From the NCBI GenBank assembly GCA_020061285.1, contig JAGUYQ010000050.1:1-39788 (forward strand): 39,788 bases of DNA, read 5' to 3'. This DNA comes from Betaproteobacteria bacterium. Lineage in GTDB: Bacteria; Pseudomonadota; Gammaproteobacteria; Burkholderiales; UBA9220. The notes beneath the pieces are model-generated. The model did not search any database. It saw nothing but the letters and a program-made list of their open reading frames with translations, and was not told where the DNA came from. Positions 33,233-39,788 of this stretch are shown here, piece after piece. Every line of letters begins with the position of its first letter. The first letter of the stretch is position 1. Position numbers and translations under genes: made by a program.

Positions 33233-35372
33233 CGTCTAGGCTCCCGAGAATTTCCGTGATATCGGGTTCGGAATAGTCATTTTCCGGTCTTAGCGGAATT
33301 ATGTCAGCCGTACGCTGTTGCACTTTAGGCTGGTCTCCAAAACGGAATGTCTCTGTATTGCGGTTGGCTTGTTTTTCCGCGGCGCGGTTGGAACGGATAT
33401 CTTTGGTGCGGGATTGGTCGCTGTTACTGCTAGGCATTTGCATACCTAACGCCTCTGCAACCGTCCCCTCTATTTGTGCCGCCAGGTCGGCATCGGCAAC
33501 TTGCTGCGTTGAGATCCGGTTAGCCGCATTATCCTTCTCAACAAATTGCTGCTGACCTATTTCCCACAGCGACATCCCGCGGTCTGCGCGGCTACGATCC
33601 GTCAACTGGCAAACAATGAACCCTTGGGGCGTATCAGGGGCATGGAGGTAGATAATGTCCATTCCCCGAGGGTCATAGCTGATAGGCACGGGCCACCGCT
33701 TGCCCTGGCGTGCCCGGTCAAACCAGCGCTGCTGAACGGCTTCCGGGCAACTATAGAAACACCCTTTGTAACGGATGCCAAATTCGGTGACAGTCGCCTG
33801 ATCCACGGGTAACAAGCTAAACCGCACCAGTTCTTCAGGGTAGGTCCTCAACCTCCCGCTACGATTGGCAATCCCCCATTCCCAGAGATCGATAGGCACC
33901 GGCGTAACCTCGTCAGCCGCCATGTCCTGGGTTTTGTCGTACCCCCTGATTTCATGGTGGTTGTTGTAGTGAAGTACGCAATCGATGATGATCCGCGTAA
34001 ACTGATCAAGGTCGAGGACAGCATCCAGCCTGTAATCCCGTCCGCCGCGTTGCCGATAGTCGCTTGCAATATAACCAGGCACGTAGGGTTTGAATTTTGC
34101 CGGCAATAAACGGAAGCGTTGCTCCACAACACCCTTCCAGTCTGCCCGGAACGATGCTGTGTTTTCGACGTTAACCCCATAGCTATTTGCAAGGGTTTCG
34201 ATATAGCGGCCCTCAATCTCGCCGCGGTCTCCAAGCAGCGATGCGGGAAGATGATGGCATGGCCAATCTTCCGGTTGGATTTCCCGCCCGAACTGGCGAC
34301 AGAACGCCACTTTGTCGGCAACGGTATTCGCCAACGCCATCATCGCGCCAACCCACGATGGCCCCTCCAATCCGATATAGATGCCCACGATCATGCGGCT
34401 GAACACGTCGATAACGACATACAGCACCGGTCGTCCGATGATACGGTCCCGCTTCAGGCGGGAAACGAGGTAAACGTCAGCCAAAGTGGCATCGATTTGG
34501 TAGCGTGCGCCAGGCCCCCAGGTCTCAGCAGCGGAGGTGCCTAATAGGTCACGCATATCTTTATCGTATGCCTTGGACCCGATGCGCTTACGTTTAATTT
34601 CCAGCGTATCGCATTCCTTTTCATACCAATAACGGAATTGGTTGCTTGTTGGCGTGCCGGCGAACTCTCCCTCGGATTTATGCCGATGGCTGACCAGGCC
34701 GGATTCCGGGTCAATAATTCGTTCACAGAAAAAATCCCGAATCATTGCTTTGAAGGCTCCATCCAACGTGAAACGGGAGCCTTTTTCAGCGTAATATCGA
34801 TCAATCGCGACTGTAAAAATACGCCGGAGATTCGCGTCGACATTAATCCCCGGGGAAGAGCCATAAAGTCGGGGACGCCCACGCTTGGCTTGTTTAGGCT
34901 CGCGGATTTTTCCTTTCCCGCCAGATTTCGCGTAATCGGGTAACAAGGCATTTGGCGTTTGGCCACGTTGCCAATAGCGCCGAAGGTATCTGTATAAAGA
35001 GCGTAGGGTTATGCGATTTGCCTGCATGGCAGATTTGAGCAACTTACCCCGTTTATTCCGCAGGTAAATATCCGGCTCCTGAGAAACCAGCCCATTTATC
35101 AGCTCCCACGCATGATCCCGAACCGCCTTGTGCTTTCCCGGCACGGATGCCTCGCTCGCCAAGATAACGTAAGGATCGGGGTTAAGCAGCCTCGCGCGAC
35201 CATTTTGGAGATCCTCGATCAAGGCATCAACCCTAATAATTGTCGGCAGCGCCTTCTCATCTGTAACGTCAATGATGGCGACCCCCGCGCTTTGCGGGTG
35301 CAGCCACAAAACGCGCACAATCCGGCCAGCATCGTCGTCATAACAGATAAGGTCATTGCGGAGCACCATCAT
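33219..35372 (-). CDS. tnsB: TnsB DDE transposase
   Basis: TnsB binds the repeats at both ends and cuts and joins the 3' strands. From the ATG at 35372 it is 717 residues (Tn7 TnsB 702). The catalytic triad is clear: Asp294 (YQIDATLADV), Asp382 (LLGDRGEIEG) and Glu417 (GVVEQRF). The spacings of 88 and 35 residues are the same as in Tn7 TnsB (273, 361, 396). The start was placed at 35372 rather than further upstream because it overlaps the tnsA stop as ATGA and has AGGAGG five bases before it. The C-terminal tail (after about 600) would interact with TnsC. Confidence 0.96.
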   Translation of the reverse strand: MMVLRNDLICYDDDAGRIVRVLWLHPQSAGVAIIDVTDEKALPTIIRVDALIEDLQNGRARLLNPDPYVILASEASVPGKHKAVRDHAWELINGLVSQEPDIYLRNKRGKLLKSAMQANRITLRSLYRYLRRYWQRGQTPNALLPDYAKSGGKGKIREPKQAKRGRPRLYGSSPGINVDANLRRIFTVAIDRYYAEKGSRFTLDGAFKAMIRDFFCERIIDPESGLVSHRHKSEGEFAGTPTSNQFRYWYEKECDTLEIKRKRIGSKAYDKDMRDLLGTSAAETWGPGARYQIDATLADVYLVSRLKRDRIIGRPVLYVVIDVFSRMIVGIYIGLEGPSWVGAMMALANTVADKVAFCRQFGREIQPEDWPCHHLPASLLGDRGEIEGRYIETLANSYGVNVENTASFRADWKGVVEQRFRLLPAKFKPYVPGYIASDYRQRGGRDYRLDAVLDLDQFTRIIIDCVLHYNNHHEIRGYDKTQDMAADEVTPVPIDLWEWGIANRSGRLRTYPEELVRFSLLPVDQATVTEFGIRYKGCFYSCPEAVQQRWFDRARQGKRWPVPISYDPRGMDIIYLHAPDTPQGFIVCQLTDRSRADRGMSLWEIGQQQFVEKDNAANRISTQQVADADLAAQIEGTVAEALGMQMPSSNSDQSRTKDIRSNRAAEKQANRNTETFRFGDQPKVQQRTADIIPLRPENDYSEPDITEILGSLDDDGS

Positions 35373-36208
35373 GCCCGCCTCCTTTCGCTGGCTTCCTGCC
35401 ACCCCGACAGTACTTGGCCGACCTGTTTCGACGTATCGAAGGGGGCGTCCATGTCGATTTTTAAGTTCTTAGTGGCGATCAAGTGACGGATAGCCGTTAG
35501 GCCGTCACCACTGGCAAAGCCCTGCGTATTTTCCAGCCATCTAAGGAATTGCTTAACGGTCATCGTGGCGCAGGAATTTATGCTGTCGATAAGTCGGTCG
35601 CACCGATCTTGCCAATAGTCCGGATGCGGCACGACCTGCCCCTCAAGGGAGTACATTTCATGCACCCAACGAATGTTTTTGACGCGCTCTTTCGGTAGTT
35701 CCAGCTCGGTGACAATGCCCCATTCCACCCCCTTTGCGCCCCAGTAGCGGCGTTTGATCTCCATCTTCTCAATCACGCGAGGGTTTTCGAGTTCGGTGCT
35801 TGGCTTGACGGCCCGTGCCACGACCCTCGAACCCTGGGGGGTTTGGACATCCACTAGGAAATCGGTTGTCATCACTAGATCAACCCTAGTCCTTGGGTCG
35901 GCCGGATGCGCCACGCCCATATCTGCGGCAATCCGGCGTGTGATATCTCGATCTAGGGGAAACTGCTCACGAATGTCGAGGACAACATCGGACCACTCTA
36001 GGAGAAGAAACAGAGCAGTTTCGTGGTCTGAAAGGAGATGGTGAAGACGGTTAGTTTTCCAGCCTCGTAGACGCGACACACGACCACTGGAGGAAACGTC
36101 TTGGATGGTCAGCCAGGGTTTGTAGTCAGCACCACTCCCTTTCCCTCGGCCTTCCTTGAGGAAACGCGCTATCTTGGCTTCATCGAACTCGTAGCGGCGC
36201 TTGGCCAT
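35369..36208 (-). CDS. tnsA: TnsA endonuclease
   Basis: TnsA is the restriction-enzyme-like subunit that cuts the 5' strands so that the element moves by cut-and-paste. The 279-residue protein (Tn7 TnsA 273) has the catalytic residues in the expected places: Glu63 (SDHETALF), Asp116 (TTDFLVD) and Lys135 (ARAVKPS), compared with E63, D114 and K132 in Tn7. A C-terminal winged-helix-like part (about 170-260) matches the TnsC-binding domain. It is the gene nearest the right end and glmS. Its presence means replicative transposition is not expected. Confidence 0.95.
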   Translation of the reverse strand: MAKRRYEFDEAKIARFLKEGRGKGSGADYKPWLTIQDVSSSGRVSRLRGWKTNRLHHLLSDHETALFLLLEWSDVVLDIREQFPLDRDITRRIAADMGVAHPADPRTRVDLVMTTDFLVDVQTPQGSRVVARAVKPSTELENPRVIEKMEIKRRYWGAKGVEWGIVTELELPKERVKNIRWVHEMYSLEGQVVPHPDYWQDRCDRLIDSINSCATMTVKQFLRWLENTQGFASGDGLTAIRHLIATKNLKIDMDAPFDTSKQVGQVLSGWQEASERRRA

Positions 36209-36237
36209 ACAATAGCCCGCGGAGATATGACAAATTA

Positions 36238-36265
36238 ATCATAGTCTCGACGGGCCAAAGTACAA
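36238..36265 (-). promoter_or_regulatory. candidate tns operon promoter overlapping a TnsB site
   Basis: On the minus strand TATGAT (36243-36238) lies 16 bp after TTGTAC (36265-36260), about 30 bp before tnsA. The -10 matches five of six bases; the -35 is poor. The -35 lies inside the innermost right-end TnsB repeat (36258-36272), so TnsB binding would repress its own operon, as known for Tn7. Confidence 0.5.
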
Positions 36266-36323
36266 CTTTTTTATCCGTGATACATCTTTATTATCATGGA
36301 TACAACTTTATTATTTTTCGACA
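36258..36323 (-). repeat. right end of the Tn7-like element with three TnsB-binding repeats
   Basis: Read on the minus strand from the tip (TGTCG at 36323), three repeats with the core AAAG(T/A)TGTA(T/C)C occupy 36312-36298, 36292-36278 and 36272-36258. They are exactly 20 bp apart, giving the dense array typical of the Tn7 right end, unlike the dispersed left end. The outermost copy ends 26 bp from the tip, as on the left. Confidence 0.9.
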
Positions 36324-36382
36324 GGGTGCGGGCTTGAACGCGCGCCTATTCCACGGTGACGGATTTCGCCAGGTTGCGGGGC
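36324..36382. other. attTn7: insertion point and conserved glmS 3' end
   Basis: The last codons of glmS ([12 protein letters not shown], stop at 36346-36348) form the sequence that TnsD binds in Tn7. The 22 bp between the stop codon and the transposon tip give the usual distance of the insertion point. Bases 36324-36328 (GGGTG) next to the tip are the probable duplicated target. Confidence 0.85.
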
Positions 36383-38175
36383 TTGTCCACATCGGTGCCC
36401 TTCTGCAAGGCGGCATGGTAGGCCAAAAGCTGCAAGGGGATGCTATGTACCACCGGACTCAGCGCCCCGCCCTGGGCAGGCAGGGTAATCACGTGAATGC
36501 CGTCTTGCTCCTCGATGCGGCACTCCCGGTCGGCGAACACGAACAGTTCCCCGCCCCGGGCGCGTACTTCATGTAGGTTCGATTTGAGTTTTTCCAGCAG
36601 TTCGTCGTTGGGGGCTACCGCCACCACCGGCATTTCCTTGTCCACCAGCGCCAGGGGGCCGTGCTTCAGCTCCCCGGCAGGATAGGCCTCGGCATGGATG
36701 TAGGAAATCTCCTTTAGCTTGAGGGCCCCCTCCATGGCGATAGGGTAATGTTTTCCCCGTCCCAGGAACAGGGCATGGCGCTTGTCCGCGAAGTGCTCGG
36801 ACCATTCAGCGATGCGGGACTCCAGTTCCAGGGCTTGCCGTACCTGCTCCGGCAAATGACGGATTTCGGCCAGCCAGGCTTGTTCCTGTTCGGCTTGCAG
36901 CCGGCCCTTAAGCTTGGTCAGTACCGCCGTGAGCAAAAACAGCGCTGCCAACTGGGTGGTAAACGCCTTGGTCGATGCCACCCCGATCTCTGGCCCGGCC
37001 CGGGTCAGAAAGCGCAGCTTGGATTGGCGCATCAGGGCGCTTTCCGGGACGTTGCAAATCGCCAGGGTGACCCCCGCCCCTTTTTCCTTGGCGTGGGCCA
37101 GGGCGGCCAAGGTATCCGCGGTTTCACCCGATTGGGAAATAGTGACCACCAACTCTCCCGGCAAGGCGGCACTATGGCGATAGCGGTATTCGCTCGCCAC
37201 CTCGACAGCGCAGGGAATCCCGGCGTATTCCTCGACCCAGTACCGCGCCACCAGCCCCGCATGGTAGCTGGTGCCGCAGGCGAGAATACGCAAGCTTTGC
37301 ACGGCGGATAGCACCTCGGCGGCATTTTCCCCGAATAGGCCGGGGTTGAATTCCTTCAAGCCAGGAAGCTCCGCCAGGGTATCGGAAAGGGCACGGGGCT
37401 GCTCGTGAATCTCTTTCTGCATGTAGTGGCGGTATTTGCCGAGCTCCGCCAGTTCCGCCGATAGCTCACTGACGTGATGGGTGCGCTCGACCCGCTCCCC
37501 CTCGGCATTGAAAATGCGGTAATCCATCAGGCCGATGTCCGCCATATCCCCGTCTTCCAGATAGACGAAGCGCTGGGTGACCGGCAGGAGGGCGGAGGTG
37601 TCCGAGGCGACGAAGTTCTCCTCGATGCCGAGGCCAATCAGCAAGGGGCTGCCTTTTCGCGCACAGATCAGGCGATGGGGCATGTCCACCGCCATCACCG
37701 CGATGGCGTAGGCCCCTCGCAGTTCTTCCACGCAGGCCTTGGTGGCTTGGAACAGGTCCCGGTCGCTGCGGTAATGGAAATGAATCAAGTGGGCGATGAC
37801 TTCGGTGTCGGTTTCGGAAGTGAACGTATAACCCAAGCCGGCTAGGCGCTGGCGCAATTCCTCGTGGTTTTCGATGATGCCGTTATGCACTACCGCCAAG
37901 CTATCGTGGCTGACATGAGGATGGGCGTTTTTTTCCGTCGGGGCGCCGTGCGTTGCCCAACGGGTGTGCGCGATACCGCTCTGGCCGTGTATTTTTTGCT
38001 GTGCCACCGCCTGCTCCAGGTTGGCTACCCGGCCAACACTGCGCACCCTTGCCAGGCCATCGCCGACCACCGCCAGCCCCGCGGAATCATAGCCGCGATA
38101 TTCCAGTCTCTTGAGACCTTCCAGCAGAATCGGCACCACGTTGCGTTGTGCCACTGCACCGATGATTCCGCACAT
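36346..38175 (-). CDS. glmS: glutamine-fructose-6-phosphate aminotransferase GlmS
   Basis: GlmS makes glucosamine-6-phosphate from fructose-6-phosphate and glutamine, the entry to peptidoglycan and LPS amino sugars. The 609-residue protein has the N-terminal glutaminase domain (MCGIIGAV with nucleophile Cys2, [15 protein letters not shown]) and two SIS isomerase domains ([43 protein letters not shown]). The C-terminus [12 protein letters not shown] is intact, so the transposon leaves the protein complete. It lies 5 bp after glmU. The original terminator downstream has been separated from the gene by the insertion. Confidence 0.98.
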   Translation of the reverse strand: MCGIIGAVAQRNVVPILLEGLKRLEYRGYDSAGLAVVGDGLARVRSVGRVANLEQAVAQQKIHGQSGIAHTRWATHGAPTEKNAHPHVSHDSLAVVHNGIIENHEELRQRLAGLGYTFTSETDTEVIAHLIHFHYRSDRDLFQATKACVEELRGAYAIAVMAVDMPHRLICARKGSPLLIGLGIEENFVASDTSALLPVTQRFVYLEDGDMADIGLMDYRIFNAEGERVERTHHVSELSAELAELGKYRHYMQKEIHEQPRALSDTLAELPGLKEFNPGLFGENAAEVLSAVQSLRILACGTSYHAGLVARYWVEEYAGIPCAVEVASEYRYRHSAALPGELVVTISQSGETADTLAALAHAKEKGAGVTLAICNVPESALMRQSKLRFLTRAGPEIGVASTKAFTTQLAALFLLTAVLTKLKGRLQAEQEQAWLAEIRHLPEQVRQALELESRIAEWSEHFADKRHALFLGRGKHYPIAMEGALKLKEISYIHAEAYPAGELKHGPLALVDKEMPVVAVAPNDELLEKLKSNLHEVRARGGELFVFADRECRIEEQDGIHVITLPAQGGALSPVVHSIPLQLLAYHAALQKGTDVDKPRNLAKSVTVE

Positions 38176-38180
38176 AAACG

Positions 38181-39566
38181 CTACCCCTGCTTGTTTTTTG
38201 TCGGCCGCTTCCAGCCGGAAACGGTTATTTGCTTGCTGCGGGAAAGGGTCAACTCCCCCTCCGGCGCGTCCTTGGTGATGGTGGAGCCGGCGCCGATGGT
38301 GGAGCCCTTTTTCACCGTCACGGGCGCCACCAGTTGAGTATCCGAGCCAATGAACACGTCATCCTCGATTATCGTACGATGCTTGTGGGCTCCGTCATAG
38401 TTGCAGGTGATGGTGCCCGCGCCGATGTTCACCTTGCGGCCCACCGTGCTGTCGCCCACATAGCTCAGATGATTGATTTTCGACCCCTCGGCGACCTGGG
38501 CGTTTTTCAACTCGACGAAATTGCCGACATGGACTTCCCTGTCCAGCACCGTGCCCGGACGAATCCGTGCGTAGGGGCCGATTTTGCAGTTGGCGCCCAC
38601 TTCCGCTTTTTCTATCAGGGAGAAGGGCTCTATGGTGCAGCCGGGACCGATTTTAGCCTCCCGCAGCACGCAGTGGGCACCGATGGTGGCGCCGTCCGCC
38701 AGCTCCACCCTGCCTTCGAATATGCAGTTGGCGTCGATAACCACGTCCCGACCGCACACCAGTTCGCCTCGCACATCCAACCGGGCCGGATCGATGAGGG
38801 TGACGCCTTTTGCCAACAGCGCGCCGGCAATCTGCTGTTGATGAATCCGTTCCAGTTGCGCCAGTTGCGCCTTGCTGTTGATGCCGAGAATTTCCCATTC
38901 CTGATCCGGCTGGCAGGTATTGATACGAGCCCCGTCCGCCACGGCAAGCGCGATCACGTCCGTCAAATAATATTCGCTCTGACGGTTGTCGTTTCTTAGC
39001 GCGCTGAGCCATTTTTCCAACCGGCTTGCGGGCAACGCCATGATGCCCGTGTTGACCTCGCGAATGGCTTTTTGGCCTTCGTCAGCATCCTTTTCCTCCA
39101 CGATGCCGAACACGGCCCCGGCCTTGTTGCGCAGGATGCGGCCATAACCGTGGGGCTCGTCTAATGCCATCGTCAGCAATGCCACGCTGTCACCGTCGGC
39201 GAGTTCGACCAGTTTGCTCAGGGTTTCTCTGCGGATCAGGGGTACGTCTCCATAGAGGACCAATACCACGCCCTCATTTGACGTCAAGCGCGGCAACGCC
39301 GTCCGGAGCGCATGGCCGGTTCCTAGCTGTTGCACCTGTTCCGCCCAGGCGATGTCCGGCGCGGCACAGGCCAGCGGAACCGCATCGCCGCCGTGGCCGT
39401 ACACCACGATCATGTTGTCTGGCCGGAGCTGACGTGCCGTGTCGAGCACGTGCTTCAGCAGCGGTTTTCCCGCCAGCGGGTGAAGAACTTTGGGTATATC
39501 GGAATACATGCGGGTGCCCTTGCCTGCCGCAAGGATCACCACGCCGAGAGGGTCGTTGACGTTCAT
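38181..39566 (-). CDS. glmU: bifunctional UDP-GlcNAc pyrophosphorylase / glucosamine-1-phosphate acetyltransferase GlmU
   Basis: GlmU acetylates glucosamine-1-phosphate and couples it to UTP, giving UDP-GlcNAc. The 461-residue protein has the uridylyltransferase domain ([35 protein letters not shown]) and a left-handed beta-helix acetyltransferase domain of hexapeptide repeats with [21 protein letters not shown] and [13 protein letters not shown]. It forms one operon with glmS, supplying consecutive steps of the same pathway. Confidence 0.97.
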   Translation of the reverse strand: MNVNDPLGVVILAAGKGTRMYSDIPKVLHPLAGKPLLKHVLDTARQLRPDNMIVVYGHGGDAVPLACAAPDIAWAEQVQQLGTGHALRTALPRLTSNEGVVLVLYGDVPLIRRETLSKLVELADGDSVALLTMALDEPHGYGRILRNKAGAVFGIVEEKDADEGQKAIREVNTGIMALPASRLEKWLSALRNDNRQSEYYLTDVIALAVADGARINTCQPDQEWEILGINSKAQLAQLERIHQQQIAGALLAKGVTLIDPARLDVRGELVCGRDVVIDANCIFEGRVELADGATIGAHCVLREAKIGPGCTIEPFSLIEKAEVGANCKIGPYARIRPGTVLDREVHVGNFVELKNAQVAEGSKINHLSYVGDSTVGRKVNIGAGTITCNYDGAHKHRTIIEDDVFIGSDTQLVAPVTVKKGSTIGAGSTITKDAPEGELTLSRSKQITVSGWKRPTKNKQG

Positions 39567-39593
39567 GGGATGGAGTGTAAACCCGGCGCAGAT

Positions 39594-39618
39594 AGAAAAA
39601 AAGCAGCTTGCGCTGCTT
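39594..39618 (-). terminator. rho-independent terminator of the atp operon
   Basis: A 7-bp stem (AAGCAGC / GCTGCTT, 4-nt loop, 39601-39618) is followed on the minus strand by a run of T ending near 39596. It lies 20 bp beyond the atpC stop codon and before glmU. Confidence 0.85.
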
Positions 39619-39638
39619 CTTCTCTCCCACGTTTGGGC

Positions 39639-39788
39639 TTATTTCTTCTTGTGCAATTTATAGCGGTGGAGGGAGCGTAATTGCGCTGTCGCAATGGCCA
39701 GCTCCGTTTGCGCCCGCGCCAGATCCATTTCGGATTCCCGCTGCTGCAAAGCTTCCTCGGCCCGTTTCTGGGCGTCCAGGGCCTTGGC
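39639..39788 (-). CDS. atpC: ATP synthase F1 epsilon subunit, C-terminal end (5' part outside window)
   Basis: The last 49 codons are present, open to the window edge. The encoded segment (AKALDAQKRAEEALQQRES ... LAIATAQLRSLHRYKLHKKK) is the two-helix C-terminal domain of the F1 epsilon subunit, which inhibits ATP hydrolysis when extended. The order atpC-glmU-glmS is common in Proteobacteria and supports the call. Confidence 0.85.
   Translation of the reverse strand, partial: AKALDAQKRAEEALQQRESEMDLARAQTELAIATAQLRSLHRYKLHKKK

Larger units (their letters stand above)
15147..36323. mobile_element. Tn7-like transposon inserted at attTn7 downstream of glmS
   Basis: The element is bounded by TGT...ACA tips with arrays of TnsB-type repeats inside each, and carries tnsA, tnsB, tnsC, tnsD (tniQ) and tnsE in the Tn7 order beside the right end. 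The right tip lies 22 bp from the glmS stop codon with tnsA facing glmS, the orientation given by TnsD-directed insertion of Tn7. The right flank is GGGTG. At the left, GGGTG is present but overlaps the TGT tip by two bases, so an exact five-base target duplication is not intact. All tns genes are full length. About 12.8 kb of cargo lies between the left end and tnsE. Confidence 0.95.

Noticed and set aside
15147..36323. CRISPR-associated transposon
   Set aside because: No repeat-spacer array and no cas genes are seen; the element has TnsD and TnsE for target choice.
15147..36323. Other insertion sequences or tRNA-based integration
   Set aside because: No IS transposase apart from TnsAB is encoded, and no tRNA-like sequence was recognised at the element's ends. 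I read these by eye and a tRNA search was not run.

Overview
The window is chromosomal DNA of a betaproteobacterium, probably an autotroph. The evidence is a GC-rich core with the order dusB-fis-purH-purD-purE, a BPSS1780-type membrane protein, a DUF2782 protein, a homoserine kinase of the aminoglycoside-phosphotransferase fold, and a class I proteobacterial phosphoribulokinase (Calvin cycle). A complete Tn7-like transposon interrupts the core directly downstream of glmS. The species cannot be named from this sequence.

Layout. 1-15146 is core. A minus-strand run (dusB, fis, purH, purD, purE) joins tRNA modification, a nucleoid protein and late purine synthesis. polA is followed divergently by a LOG-family gene, a DUF2782 gene, thrB and a membrane protein. 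Then come uvrD, a VOC-family protein, a GAF-GGDEF protein and phosphoribulokinase with a strong terminator. 36324-39788 is core again: the end of atpC (ATP synthase epsilon), a terminator, then glmU and glmS, all on the minus strand. Before insertion, glmS and the phosphoribulokinase gene were neighbours about 100 bp apart.

15147-36323 (about 21.2 kb) is the Tn7-like element. Its two ends each carry three copies of an AGTTGTATCC-type TnsB-binding repeat, and the outermost copy ends 26 bp from the tip on both sides. The right end and tnsA face glmS, and the order tnsA-tnsB-tnsC-tnsD-tnsE matches Tn7. All five proteins look intact, and the TnsB DDE spacing (88 and 35 residues) equals that of Tn7 TnsB.

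The cargo has two blocks. The left one (15357-19265, plus strand) encodes a small Cys-rich protein, a large serine recombinase and two ParB-like proteins in overlapping frames. The second (19458-27945) is visibly more AT-rich. On the plus strand it has a DGQHR-family (DndB-like) protein, a radical SAM protein and an Hsp90-type (GHKL) ATPase. Convergent to these, on the minus strand, it has a large protein combining a restriction-endonuclease-like N-terminus, a DGQHR domain and a C-terminal HEPN-type motif, then a four-helix membrane protein and a third DGQHR protein. I recognise no described system with this composition. It lacks the phosphorothioation genes dndA/C/D/E and the tRNA-guanine transglycosylase-like enzyme of the 7-deazaguanine (Dpd) systems. 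The position (Tn7 cargo) and the components (ATPase, radical SAM enzyme, nuclease-like, HEPN and membrane proteins) make a DNA-modification or anti-phage defence system the leading hypothesis. That function is inference, not something the sequence shows.
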